64,000 bases of DNA, taken from Haemaphysalis longicornis (Eukaryota; Arthropoda; Arachnida; Ixodida; Ixodidae). Of the stretch, positions 1-12,400 are shown in pieces. A program made the translations under genes and the position numbers. The stretch lies in contig JABSTR010001154.1 in assembly GCA_013339765.2 (NCBI GenBank), positions 434,001 through 498,000 on the forward strand, written 5' to 3'. Under the pieces are notes generated by a model, which was not told the DNA's origin, did no database searches, and saw nothing but the letters and a program-made list of their open reading frames with translations. Positions within the stretch are counted from its first letter, which is position 1. Each line of letters opens with the position of its first letter.

Positions 1-1490
1 CGGGACGGTGACGTAATGATCGTTACCTTGTTCGTTAATCATCGTTAGGCCTAATTTGCCTTCCCCCGCTTTCTTCTTTTAGCGCCCGCTCGTTGCTTTT
101 TTTCCCCTCTTCGGTCCTTCCGTCCGCGACGGCGCTGTTTCTTCTGCCCCAAGAGGTTTGCCCCGAGCTAAGCAGCCGATGGCGCAAGCTTCATTCAATA
201 CGAAACGCGGCTGGAAACAGCACAGCGCGCTTAATGTGCCGCTCTGCTCCGGCAAGGCTGGATCGGCGTACGAGCAACACCCGCTCGTTACGAAGGCCGC
301 GTTACTAGCACCCTTCACCTACTGAACGTCGCCAAGCAATAGACAAGACATTTTTTCTAACCACCCCACACTAACGTTTTGTAAACGTACCTGTCCGCGT
401 TGGTTATGACCCCACTGAACCATTGCCCAACGCTAAGGCTTCTTTATCTAAGCGGTGTTGGTAGGAGGCGCGAAAGGGAAGCCGGACAGGACAACGAAAG
501 CGGCGCGGCCGACACCCTCCTTCGATAGGGAGACTCGCTAACTGTTTTTCCTCATCTGTTTTAGCCACGTACTCACGCCCCGATACGCCTCGGACTGTAG
601 CGGTAACGACGTTTGTTCGATATCAGCCAATCAAACGGTGCGCCGTCAGAGCTCAACTGCGAGACGCGACACACGCCTTTCTACGTTGGAGTAGTTTCGC
701 AAAGTGCCTCATTTGGGTCGCGCGCCTACACCGAAAAGCGAGGGTAGATACACTGCCGCCGAGAAGAAGAAGCAAAAAGGCGTCGTTGAAAAGTCATTCG
801 CGACGATCCGAAAGCTGGCGGACCTCCCCAACCCCTTGTCTTCCGGTTCGGCGGCGTGTTTTATTGCTCCGCGCGGACTGCAACGAAATTATGCTGTAAA
901 ACACGGCTTCGCGACGCCATGCACGCATACGGCGGTAAACAGACGTCCAAGAGTTGAGCGGGTTCAAGGAGCCTGACTGGTAGCCTACCACTCCGGTATA
1001 TAGATCATTTGGGTTGGAAGTTCTTACCCTGCATATCGAGTGCCTCCCACTGAGCCGGGCTTAACTGCTGTGCTCACAGACATACGAACATATGATCGAC
1101 GTCAGTGAACGCTGCTACGGATTTACATTTGCTAGGGGATAGTCGCTGGTTCTTTTGTCACAGAATATGATGTACGCCCGACTCAAGTTAGAACTGGTGT
1201 TGTTTTTAGGTTTGTGGTGCATACCGGATCAGGGGATCGGCCAAACATCAGTGGTTCGAGGAGGAGAAAAGCATCTTATCCAATTACGGTACTCGAGGAA
1301 AATAACTTAAACGGATGTGAAAGGTAGTGTTCATGCATCAGTTGATTAAGCGAGAACGCAAAATAATAACTATAAAATAAAAGGAAAGAAGATGTGCAAA
1401 AATGTATACACTGGAAGAAATCTCACGAGGTGGGACAGTAACTGAATAGAATCCCATAGAAAATCTATTCGAATTTTCAATTAAACGCGC
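1..1490. other. Unannotated non-coding sequence
   Basis: Mixed-composition DNA with no recognisable gene, repeat family or RNA. Open frames here are under 100 codons, overlap on both strands and match no family I know. The end of the stretch becomes AT-richer. Confidence 0.6.
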
Positions 1491-1795
1491 ACCCATGACG
1501 TCATCGTCGTCATCATCTCATCATCATAATTCCGTCACCATCTCCATCAACCGGTCCTCCATGAGGAGATAATGAAATAGATCACCATTTCACTGGTCGT
1601 AACGGATGTGTCGCAAACAGACCCATCACATGTCATCGCCTTCTGCGTTTCAAGCATTAACCATATGATGATGATAATGATGATCAATAAGCTTTATTGG
1701 TTTGAGTCGAGGTGGTGGTGTGAGGGCACACGCTCGGCCTAAGTACAGGATGCCTTGAATACAAGTTTGTTTATTTACGGTGGCCCCTAACTGAT
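1491..1795 (-). repeat. TCA/ATG-rich tract; possible minus-strand retroposon 3' end
   Basis: The left part is rich in TCA and TCG triplets and the right part has ATGATG runs. Read on the minus strand, an AATAAA (in CAATAAAGCTTATTG) is followed by ATC-type triplets. That arrangement resembles the 3' end of a non-LTR retroposon with a trinucleotide tail. No coding remnant is visible, so the retroposon reading is inference. It could simply be a low-complexity triplet tract. Confidence 0.3.
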
Positions 1796-1947
1796 TTTGC
1801 TATGTTCAAAAAAAAAAAAAAACCTACACGCTCCGACTTCATTATTTCCGGTAGCGCGGATTGATTTTGGTACGAGTGCCTGGATTTGTTTTGCAGCCCT
1901 TTGCTTGTTTAATGCTCATTACCCTCCTACACGATTTTGTGTGTGTG

Positions 1948-1948
<1 letters not shown>

Positions 1949-2016
<68 letters not shown>

Positions 2017-2063
2017 GAGACGAGAGAGGAGAGAGAGGAGAGAGAGAGGAGAGAGAGGAGGAG

Positions 2064-2096
<33 letters not shown>
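1949..2096. repeat. (GA)n microsatellite
   Basis: An uninterrupted run of about 32 AG units is followed by about 80 bases of interrupted purine repeat (GGAGA and GAAGATAG variants). A short (GT)n run abuts it on the left. Translating it gives Arg-Glu or Ser-Leu repeats in every frame, so long open frames across it are not genes. Confidence 0.97.
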
Positions 2097-3540
2097 CATT
2101 GCTGTTGCTGTTCACTCAGTTGAACTTTTTTTTTCGCGCACGCGACATGCCTAGTAACTCGAGCTTTGCTTCACCACTTAAAGTGGTTTTATTGTCCACA
2201 GAATACCTTCGGAATGCCCTGCCTTCAATGCTGAATGCAAATTACTGCGATAATATGTCACGAATATGTGGTGTGCGTGTCCGTTCTTCCGTCCAGACGG
2301 ATTATATAAAGCTGTTGTGCTCGTAAAGGCTCGAAGAAGGGACCGACATCTCGCATAAGCGTTCATCACCTATGTAGTTACGCGATGACGCATGCGCACT
2401 GCTCCACTACCGGTCCAAAGCATGACAAGGCCCCGCCACTTCTCGCCGCTATTACGTCCCGAGCTAACCCACATAAACATTTCACCATATGTTCTCTCGA
2501 CTCTCGGATAAGTCACTGATACCGACTTGTCGTGAGAAGAACGGCCCTGCAATACCCACAAGCCGCATGAATTCGTAACTCACGACCACTATTTATTTCG
2601 CCGCCAGCGCTAGCCGGGCTCACGGCGCACAACAACGGCCCCTCCGCCACCCCGAATTGCGCTCCATGAATAGTTAACGACGCCGTAATTACACGGAGTA
2701 ACACTCGCCTGATGGATAGTTACTTCGTGACCCCGATATACGGGCGATTCCCCCATTTGTCTCGCGTACGTGCCTCGCCGACCCTAGGCGCTTATTTGCG
2801 TCGTTCCGTCCTCTCTTTGCTTCTTTCTTCTCACAGCGGCAGCGTGCAGAGAAAAACAAGAGAGCGGCCGAGACATCTGGCCGCGTTCCCTGGTCGCAGC
2901 GGCCGCTCGATCACGGACAACGAGATCGGCGCTGGTCGTCCCCGGGGGGCAAACAAAAGGCTTAGCTCGTCCACGGTATCGAGCCCGACACGGCCACCGC
3001 GACGCGAGCACACGACGGAGAAAGCAGCACCGGAGAAATCACGGCCGGCCTGAGCACCATCGGCGAATGGCGTGAGCGGTGATCGAGCTGGGCGAGCTTT
3101 TCCGAGCAGCTCGAAAGGAAATGGACCGTACACACGGTCGTACACAAGCGCGTGTACATGGCAATCGACGAAAGCGGATCGAAGACCGAGAAAAGAGCTG
3201 GGCGAAGAAAGAGAAGGCGGAGACGATGGGACAACTGAATTGGCGCACACAAATTTCGTTTACCGGCGCAGAGAGGTTGGCGTCCTCCTGCGCCAAGGGA
3301 GAAACGGATCGGTGTGACGGAACTTCGCTCTCGAAACGATCCCTGTCTTGCGAACTATTTGCGAACACACGCAGATTGAAAAAAAAAAAAAAAACTTAAA
3401 TATATCTTACTCCTTGAACTAAGTGTGGAGTTGTGTACATGCGCAGATAAGTCGACCGTGTCACGGCCGTATCGCGACCGGTTAATTAGCCGGTTCCGGT
3501 GCCTCACTAGAGAGTTTTAACATACCATGTGTTCCGCATC
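2097..3540. other. Unannotated; partly GC-rich
   Basis: No gene recognised. A TATATAAAG string lies near 2303 but has no supporting context. The 2750-3330 part is GC- and CpG-rich by eye, and several overlapping frames stay open on both strands, as expected from low stop-codon density. A 16-base A run lies near 3380. Confidence 0.5.
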
Positions 3541-3621
3541 ATTGAAGATGTATGGGAGAGGCCTTTGCCCTGCAGTGGGCGTAGATAGATAGGCTGGTGA
3601 TGATGATGATGATGATGATGA
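3541..3621 (+). mobile_element. 3' end of an RTE-clade LINE with (GAT)n tail
   Basis: One frame reads ATG GGA GAG GCC TTT GCC CTG CAG TGG GCG TAG, giving MGEAFALQWA and a stop. This resembles the C-terminus usual for RTE-clade reverse transcriptases, which ends in a GEAY/F-x-QQW-like motif. A very short 3' UTR (ATAGATAGGCTGG) and an ATGATG microsatellite tail follow, as in RTE elements. A TGA lies three codons upstream of the ATG, so only the extreme 3' end survives and the element is 5'-truncated. RTE elements encode an endonuclease and reverse transcriptase that insert copies at nicked DNA. This copy is inert. Confidence 0.7.
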
Positions 3622-3692
3622 TTGTGGTGTGGTGGTGATGACGATGATGTGTGTGTTCCGTGTGTACCTGGACCCGGCTGGGCGTGTGCGCA

Positions 3693-3935
3693 GCCCGCCG
3701 CGGTGGCTCAGTGGCTAAGTCGTTGTGCTGCTGAGCACGAGGTCGCGGGTTCGATTCCCGGCCGCGGCGGCCGCTTTCTGATGGGGGCGAAAAGCAAAAA
3801 CGCCAGTGTGTACGAGATTTGCGGCGCACGTTAAAGAACCCCAGGTGGTCAAAATTAATCCGGAGCGCTCCACTACAGCGCGCCTCATCGCCTGCGTTGC
3901 GTCGGCGCGTTAAACCCTGCAATCAATCAATCAAT
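3693..3935 (+). mobile_element. Full-length tRNA-derived SINE (Ruka-like)
   Basis: The head is tRNA-like, with an A-box region TGGCTCAGTGGCTAAG and a perfect B box GGTTCGATTCC at 3748-3758, the internal RNA polymerase III promoter. The body contains ACGTTAAAGAACCCCAGG and AATTAATCCGGAG, and the element ends in an (AATC)n tail. It is flanked by TGTGCGCA at 3685-3692 and 3935-3942, a 7-8 bp target-site duplication. This structure resembles the Ruka SINE family of ixodid ticks; the family name is from memory and not checked by alignment. It codes for no protein and depends on a LINE for movement. It is the most complete copy here, along with the inner copy at 28.6-28.9 kb. An open frame starting inside it and running to 4.6 kb is fortuitous. 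Confidence 0.9.
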
Positions 3936-3942
3936 GTGCGCA

Positions 3943-5240
3943 TTCCTTTCAGTAGGGTGGAGCGCAGTGTCCCCCGCAGTGCCCTCGCGCGCATGCGCAC
4001 TCGCGTCACGGTACAAACGGAACACAGAAACATGCTGAAACTCTTACTGAGCAAAGAATCTGACCCGGTGCGGCACCCACCAGACGGCCGTCGCATATGC
4101 GCATGCGCACAGCTATACGGTGTCGCCTTCAGTTCGGCAAATGTAATAGCCCTGACGAAACTGCGCTTGCAAATTAACCGGCGACATCGCATACACGTGG
4201 ACAACTCGTTAGGCAACTGCGCCGTCTCGAAGAAAGCGAAAGAAGAAGAAAAAAAAAAAAACGATACAAGAATTTTTAGAGAGTCGAACAGGCCCACACG
4301 ACATGGCCTGACAGGACTGCACCTAATGCCTTGTTACCAGGCTTCCGCGAAGACGAAGCCGCCCTTATTAGGCTCCACTCCTCTTGTTCTTCTTTTTGCT
4401 CCAAACATCCTCGTGATTGCACTCATCCAGGCCGCGCTCATCGCCGAAAAAAACCTTTGGCTCGCGAAATCACAAATGCGCGGAGTAGAATGTCAAGTAG
4501 TCCGCTGTACAGAGACGGATGAACCAGGGCCACCCGTATCACAGGTGCTTTTCCCGGGAACTAAAAAAAAAACGGAATAAAAGAACACTCATCTTCTAAC
4601 CTGTCCGACTTCCAAGCCAAATTCAGTACAATAGAGACTTCCTTCGTTTGTTTTGTTGCGCGAATTCCTACTACAAGTGCAGCTCTAAAAAGGATGGTCA
4701 AAAGGTTTATGCGCTGTAGTAAATAGGCAATAAATGTTAAATAAAAAGAGCCAGCTAAATCATGGGTGGGTGAATCTGTGCTGCTTATCGGTTGCTTCAC
4801 TCCGTCGCCCCATTTCAATTTCTTTCTCTTCCGTACTTCTGTCCCACAATGAAGCAACTGGCTAAGGATTTGTCTCGGGCCAATTCTCTTTTCCTTTAAA
4901 CAAAATTTGCTCTCTCTGTCTGGTTCCAAAGCACACCCGGACCACCAATGCCGATATACCGACCATAAGGCTCGACCCCAGACTTTACTTTCGAAAAGCG
5001 CGTCATCGGTCCCTTGAGCGTACGGTTACGTCCAGATATTTAACGCTCTTCTGATCACCATGCCATAGTTTCGGTTTCTAAGCAGGACCATCTTGATTAC
5101 AGCCGACCAATGGCGATTTAGATCACACTAAACCAGCTTAGGAGGTATAATTGTATACAAAACTTTTCGGGAGAATGCAGCAGCGTAACCACTGACTAAT
5201 CTTATTGAAACCCCCAAACCCCCAAGTGGAACAGTGCCGA
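3943..5240. other. Unannotated
   Basis: No gene or named repeat. It includes GCGCATGCGCAC-type CpG palindromes near 3989 and 4098, a 14-base A run near 4247 and a more AT-rich part after 4560. The longest open frame begins in the SINE and ends in an A-rich run, with no family resemblance. Confidence 0.6.
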
Positions 5241-5667
5241 TACCTCCCTACTTCGGCAAAGTTGGCGCGGCTCACTCAAACTCACTCACAAATTTTTTTT
5301 TCTCGAATCACCACTCACTCAAACTCAGACTCAATGCTGAGCAGCACATCTGCGCTCACTCAAACTCAAACTCCAGTGAGCGCAAAACTCAGAACCCACT
5401 CGGACTCAAAACTCAAAATGTACTCAAACTCAAAATGTACTCAAACTCCGAATGTACTCAAACTCAAAATGTACTCAAAACTCAAAATGTACTCAAAACT
5501 CAAAATGGACTCAGAACTCACTCGGACTCAGGTGTACTCAAACTCAGTCGGGCTTAAACTCACCATGCTACACTAGCCTCGCACTCACTCAAACTCGAAC
5601 TCACGTGTGAGTTTGAGTCCAAATGAGTCTGAGTGAGTGGACTCATGAGTGAGTCCGCCGACCTCTG
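5241..5667. repeat. CTCACTCA-rich fold-back element, copy 1 (expanded)
   Basis: It begins with CGGCAAAGTTGG and CTCACTCAAACTCACTCAC, runs through many ACTCAAACTCA units, and closes with the complementary form (GAGTTTGAGTCC and GAGTGAGTGGACTC) before CCGCCGACCTCTG. The two ends are therefore partly inverted relative to each other and can fold back. The same order of blocks recurs at 46.1-46.35 kb, so this is a dispersed element and not a local simple repeat. This copy is longer because an internal 17-18 bp unit has been amplified. No open frame of significance is present. The class (MITE-like or other) is unknown. Confidence 0.75.
5402..5514. repeat. Internal tandem repeat, unit ~17-18 bp
   Basis: About six to seven units of TACTCAAACTCAAAATG with one-base slippage variants (ACTCAAAACTCAAAATGT). 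It lies wholly inside the CTCACTCA element and is absent from the second copy, so it expanded after the copies diverged. Confidence 0.85.
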
Positions 5668-8600
5668 TCCCCACGTACCTCTCAGAAAAAATAAAACACC
5701 TGTTTCAATGAACTTCAACATTTGTCACAGGTCGACAAAAAAGTCATCTATGTTTTTGTCGAGCCCAAGAAATAGCACAATAAAAAGTGAAAAAAAAAAA
5801 GTTCTACGCAAATTTTCGAACCGAGCCGCACGACGTTCGTGGATGGGGATAATAGGAGTGGCGCAATCCTCCGCTTCTGGATCCCGCCCCACCAGGAAGA
5901 AGAACAACGCAGCCGAGGAGGGGGAGAGAGAGAGAGACGATTGGAAAAAGGAAGGAAGTTGGCCGCACAAAAATGCAATGTTGTATTACCAGAGCATTCT
6001 TATTTTAGGTTCCGGAAGAAGAAAAAAAGAGGGGAGGAAACGATGTCGGTGCACGATAAGGGACGCAGAACAAGCGGAACCCGGGCGGCTTCCATCTGGC
6101 CTCTGTCGTCGCGCTTGTCGTCGCCCGCCGCTGCCGCTCCCCAACGCAGAAGCCGGCAATCCCGAAACAGCACGACCGGGGCGGACCGCGGCGGCAGACT
6201 TTAGGGAGAACGATCACAAAGCACGCGAGATTGCAAATGCGCCGAGGCTCCTTCCCCTCTCTCCCCGTTTCTTAAGTGCAGATCACAACGAACGAACGAG
6301 CCTTGTTAGGAGCCGAAGGGAGCTCGTTTCCCTTTTAGGGCATCCCACCCCCCAAGGCTCGCCGCTTACCCCCGCAGTGATAACGTGACGGTGGAATTCG
6401 GGGGGACAACAAAAATTGGGGAAAAAGGGAGGCGAATGGAGAATTCCGCAAGAAAACCGGGAAAGGTAGCACTTTTCCTCCCCAGACACCTTTGATGGAA
6501 GAAATGAAGAAACAACAAAGAGTTTGTTCACCTTTTTTTCCCCATTCGTTCTAAGAAGCGATGCAGTTCTCGGAGACGGTATACCGTCTCGGGCTTTTCC
6601 CCACGCGCCCGTCTGCCGTCGCGTTTTAGACCCACTCCAATTTATGTGCAGGCTGGGGGAAGAAGAACAGCCCCCAGAGGAAGCTACGTCGCGAAGGTGC
6701 GCCGAGACAAACACAGAAACAACGAAAGGCCGGGACGGGAAGAAATATGGTGAGGCTCGAAAGTACGGAGGGGAAGAAAATAAAATAAAATGCGGGCAAA
6801 CGGGGCCGCTATAGATCCGCGGCGGTGTTTCTAGCTCGTCTGAGCGCGGTGGAGACATCCCCGAAGCCAAATCCACAGTTGATTAATAAAACACGTACAC
6901 GCAGCGAATTGACCAGCCTCGCTCGCACCCGACGCCCCCAGACTCCTTGTTCGGGAACGCCGCAAAACTTGTACGGCAAACACTCACCCCATGCGTCTCC
7001 GGGTTCGCGGTGGGGAAACGACAGGTACGAGATAGGGGAAAAAGTTAGGGAAGAAAGGAGAGTAAGAGAGCCTGGCATAAAACAAACGAAAGACAACGAG
7101 ACGATACGACGAACGCCGTTTGCTTGCGGGGCAATAAACGAGGAAAAATGGAGGGGGGGGGAGTGAGGGCAGAAGAAAAAAAAGCGGGAACAACGGAAGA
7201 AGGAAGCATTTAGGGGAAAAAAGGATGAAACGCCATTTCCCGAATCAAATGAACGTTTCATGCCAGAATTAAGCGACAGAAAGCGACCGTAAGACAGGAC
7301 CACCTGCCGGGGACCGCACGCGAGCCAGCCGCGTACGACATGCGCCGTTTGAAAGGGAGTACCGTATTAAAGAACGACAAAAAAAAAGGAAAGAGGAGGA
7401 GGAGGAGGAAAAAACAGGGAGGCTTAGTTTTTCCACGGAGAATAAGGCAGCCCAGGGCGGGCGAGGGCAAAAGTCCTTCGCCGCACGCGCTCCGGGCCCA
7501 ACAGGGCTCCGTGATAGGACCCGAGCCCGCGCGGAGTCCAGGACCCGCGCGCATATACTTCATTCCGGCGCATTAAAAACACGCGTTTCTCGTAGCGGAC
7601 AGAGAAACACGAAGGGCATAAAACGAAAGGAGAGACTCGCGCAGGCACGCGAGACGCCTTACATTTGCTGCCTTCCTTTCGCTTTCATTCTTCATGCCTC
7701 GTTCAGAGACGGGAGGAAGAAGAGTTTTGCGCGAAGGCGAGGGGCGATTCGCCGCCAAGAATCACCGTCGTCGACGACGACGTAATGCGGGCCATATTTA
7801 ATGCATACAGGGGGCTCGCGGACCTCGTGGCCCGCGAAGAGACGACGAGTACGACGCTCTTCTTCTCTCTCCCTCTTCTTTTTCTTAAGGAAGCACCGCA
7901 GGACGAACGGGCTGGAATGCGCCGTCACTGCACGGCCGATAACTACGCGTGACAGCGGAAGTGATGAGCCGAATTAAAGGGAGGCTGTGAAATGCACGGG
8001 ACAGCGGTAGTTTGGGATCGTTCGGGCGAGAGTGACCCGACCCGCGCCGACGTGGACAGCAGGTTGGGCGCCAAGTCGGGGTCTTGTCTCGTAGGGGCTT
8101 GCTGGCAATTGTTCCCTCCGAAAGGCTTCTCCCTTGGCGGTTAAAGAAACGAAGCGGCAGCGCTTTCACGTACTCGGTGAAGAATTAATGGCTGCCGCTG
8201 CTACTGTTGGTGATGGAGGACAAATATCTATCGTCATACCGTTTTTATTTACGCTAATACTCGCGAACACTCACGCAGCCAGCAAAAAGAAATTCCCAAT
8301 AAATAACTCGATAAATTCAAGCGAATTTTAAGTTTATAACTGAACTGCTTATGATTTTTCTCCCTTAATAGGACGGTAGAGAGATGACAATCTTGTCATC
8401 TTCGTAACATGCGAGCACCGCACCAAGCATACAAAACCTTCCCTGCCCCCTCGTTGCTGACTTCGCGCGCACGAACCTGATGGCGTGTAGGACTAGGACG
8501 TACCAGCGGAGTTGCTTTACTTCAGGATGCAACGCACTAAACTCGTTTCCGTTCATTCTGGGATACCGAGACGTATTGTGGAACTGAAACTGTGGTGGAA

Positions 8601-9480
8601 AAACTTCGCCGGTGCATCCCAGCCGAAGTGTATCACAAGTTTAGGCCGCGGTAAATTTTTATAATCAGCTGACCTTGCAACTCAACATCTTTCACTGGGC
8701 CTTCTAGGTCCGAACTAGGAGTTAGTAAGAGTCTCGGGTACAGAGGCGAGAGGTTTGTCCGCGTGCACTTTCGAAGCAATATCAAACTGCGGTGCTAATA
8801 CACTATCAGTAAAACGTGAGTAAACTGCGCCGCAGTAAAAGACATGACTTCACCGAAAGACATCGGCAAAGACCTCGTGCGCACGAACTAGCTCCATGTC
8901 GCCCCCGACAACCGTTGAACTCACCTACCCACTGTCCCTAAATTTCCTCGAAATTTTGCAACAGCGGGGTTCAGAATTCATAGCTTCGGAACAATAACTT
9001 AATGTAGAGATAATCTGCGGACGCCGTAAGCATCCTGGCGTAACAGCCAACTCGGTAGGCTCCTAAGCAATGGGCCACACCACGAAAGAAACAAACGTCA
9101 AAAGTTCGAGAAAAAAAAGGAAGAAAAAGAAAACGAGCAACACTCGCGGTTCCTAATCAAGCCCAGACGGCGGGCGACACCGGGCCACCCCTATATTAGT
9201 TCTTCTCGCGCACACCCTTGCACGTCGACGTTCAAACTGTCTTCTTCGCGTTTTCATCTCCAGCCCAACCCTCATTTGAAGAGCGCGCGCTGGCATACCT
9301 TCTCATAAGAGCCCCGCCGAGGAGAGCCGGCGAAATCGAGAGATCTCGAGTTGGGTAGGCGCGCTCCTGTGTGCCTCGTATATAGGCCGTGGTATGTTCA
9401 AGTGGGCCGAGGAAAGTCAATGCGTGCCACGCCAAGGAATGATATCTCACGAGAATTTAAACAAAAAGAGCGCGAAACAA
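5668..9480. other. Unannotated; purine-rich and GC-rich patches
   Basis: No gene recognised. 5880-7240 is strongly purine-biased with frequent AGGAAGAAG and GGGGAAAA blocks and many lysine/glutamate-rich chance frames. 7270-7560 is GC-rich. 8135-9200 is more balanced with no visible feature. The purine strand bias keeps several frames free of stops, which explains the overlapping open frames on both strands. Confidence 0.5.
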
Positions 9481-12400
9481 GATTGGCGAGCGCAAGGAAA
9501 GAAAGTATATAAAGACGTACCAGAGACGTCCTAACACGGGGTCTCGCCCAGCCGAATGAAGCCAATGTTAGGACGGGCGCTTCAAGGGCTCCATGATGAT
9601 GTTTCTGTTCCGTCGGTCCTCATCTCGCGTGTTCATTTGCTTGCGCTGGAATGCGCGGGATTCGGTGGCGACGGATATGCGTCGAGGCCTTGCGAATTTA
9701 TTCCTTGATTTGTTTTTTCTTACGTTGGGGCCGCTCTCCGCCAGCGCTCTGCTCTTGTAGCGAGGTCAGGAAACGAACGGGTGACCTTTCCAACAGAGAA
9801 AGTACATTCGTAGCGACGAGATGGTAGGAAAAACAAGTCGAAGCACCGGCAAAAAAGAAGAAAAAAAAAAAAGAAGAAACGCGCAGGAAGCTGCCGCCGC
9901 TTCTTAACCGTGCAATTGTGAGTCCGCCCGCCGCACGGATGCGATTTCCAGCGAGCAATTTGCGGAAGCGGTTTTGTGACCCGGTGAGAGAAGGGACATC
10001 GGCGGCAGCGATCGAAAAAAAAGCGAAGGTGCCATCGGTCCTGAGCGAAACACAAGAGCCAATTTCGCGATGGGCTCTTAGAAAGGAAGCATGTATGGCG
10101 AGGGACACTTCGTGAGAAGGGACGAAAACAATTTGTAACAGCAGCTTCGTTTTTTCTTTCCTCTCTCCCCCTTGGAAGAATAAGAAGAGTGAGTGAATGG
10201 TTTTGCGGCGAAGAGGACAACGTGCGTCCACGCAGCAATAGGTACAATGCAGTTCAAGCTGAATTCAATGAAATAACGTTGCCCCGCTCTACATACGCTG
10301 AGGCACACAAGCCGGAATCACAAAGCAGTATGCACACGTCTGCGACAGGCGAAAACGACAACAGCAACCAGTTTTGTGAATCCTGCTGTGAATCCGCAAG
10401 GACTTTGAACAGACACCTCAGGCCGAAGCCCAGAAGCGAGCGACAGAGTCGGCGACTCGGACAAAGCCCTCCTGACAGTTGAGCGACTCTAAGCACTAAA
10501 CGTGTCCGCCAGTGCACCACTAAAAGAACGCTGATGTCCGCGATGCTCGAAGGCATTTTAACCGTTCTGTTCCTGCCCTTGGAAACGTTCGAAATTCTGT
10601 TCCAGTTTATCGTCATTATGGCCACAACTATGTGCGGGCGGATACACCGATTTTGCGCTGCATGCCGTTCCATCCACAAACAACGCCAACGCGCGCCCCG
10701 TAAAGGATGCTTCACTGCAAACAGGTGCGCATTGAGGAAAAGCCAACTTTCCTACGGAGGGAATGACGGGCTGAGGAAAATGAAAAAAAAAAAAAAATGA
10801 TTGCACAAAACCGTCTTGTCGGTGCTGCTGCGCCTGATTAGAAAACTCCTACAACACATGCCCTCGCTCATTAAGCTGAAATTTAAGAACGCAAGAGCGT
10901 ACTGTGCATAACTCGCATAACCCCGTATATTTTGTTAATAATAAACTGAAACTGAGCCTTACGACTAAAAACGCCAATCAGTGGCACTGAGACGCGATGT
11001 TTCATGGCCTCCTCAGATGCAAACTCCCGCTGTCGCTAAAGCTTCGATCGCGCTTCATTCGGCGATTGCTTAGCATCTCCTGTAACGCGGCGCATAACTT
11101 TTGCCAACTTCGCAACAATGCGGAAGCAATCCAACTGAACCACCACGCTGAAGTCTACTTATCAGGCACGGTGGGTGACGTATTCGACTGGCCTATAGTT
11201 GGTATCCCACACTCGGTAAACTTTCACGCGAAAGTAGCAGGGACTACGAACAGCCCTCTGGCGTCTCGTCATTTCGTCATCCCTGTCTACATTTACGCTC
11301 GACGCTACGGTGGGTGTTTCTAGAGCTCGGCGAGACTGCACTTCTGAGCTGGAAACTCAACCGTTCTGGAATAACAATTCGCGTCGTGGTCTCAGTTCCA
11401 CTGTGATAATGACTCTCTGGAGTTCCCTCTCTCTACCTGCGTATTGCAACACTTCTATCATTCGCTCAGCGACTTACGCAACAACAAATCCGCCGTGGAC
11501 AGCTGTAGTCCAGCCCCGTTATACAGCCTTCACGCAACACCACAAATTAAGGCGCATCTAGCGCCATGCGGACAGATCCGACACCACACGAAAATGCCAC
11601 CCGTCCAGCAGTTCGCAAGCAAGCCATAACGTACGTTGCCCTTATTGCGTTTCGTAAGTGCATCTACGAGATTTTTATGTTGTGTTTTCCATTTGTACCG
11701 TAGAGTGCTTCGCGTAACTCACGGTGTAACGAGCTCCCATAGACGCTAACTTCGCACTGCGGCGCCATTACAAGCTGCAGTGTCGTAACGCGGTACTTTC
11801 ACCTGACAGGCGTAATCAGTACGAATTACGCTGTTTAGTCCCTTTATGGCCCCGCCGCCGGGCCGCCAGAGGCGCTGCAATCGCACGCTGAAAGATCCGG
11901 GTAGCAGGCTCACTTCGTAAATCTCGCTTCGCGCAGCGCTGACAGCGGCAGGGAGTCGCTGATGGAACGCTGACGGGCGGCCTCGCCGACTCGCGTACAC
12001 AACGCGCGTCTGCGAGCGTAGAAAAGTTTAGTAATGGAAAACTATCTAGAAGAGTTTAGATATCTTCCAGCTGAACTCGTTAAAAAAAAATGCAAGGCCG
12101 TTCCGCGCGAAGCATTCGACATCAGCGAGGGCGGGGTGCTGCCCCCTGCGAGTTATTTTTGTTTTAGCGAGATTATAGTGGTGCTAAAGGTGTTCACGCA
12201 TATACCAATTACCAGAGGTATTCACACAGGCGCCAAATTCGTTCCAGGTTGACACAGCATGCTCGCCCAGCAGACGGATGAAGTACCAGCGTGGATAATT
12301 TTTTTACGCTGACGCCTGTACAAACAGACTTTGATCCTTACTGACCAGTGCTTTTAGGCCCTGGTCGTTACGACTGGTCCGCTCTCAGCCGGCAGTAGCA

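Noticed and set aside
2303..2311. TATATAAAG as a promoter (also at 9506)
   Set aside because: Short TATA-like strings are frequent by chance; no start site, GC-rich context or gene follows.
1797..2326. Arg-Glu-rich and Ser-Leu-rich proteins over the GA tract
   Set aside because: They are translations of (GA)n in different frames and strands, not genes. The same applies at 15.7, 45.9 and 53.2 kb.
3819..4580. 253-codon plus-strand open frame
   Set aside because: It begins inside the SINE body and runs through an A-rich tract with no similarity to any family. It is a chance frame.
5402..5514. CRISPR-like array
   Set aside because: The units are contiguous with no unique spacers and lie inside a eukaryotic dispersed element; it is an ordinary tandem repeat.
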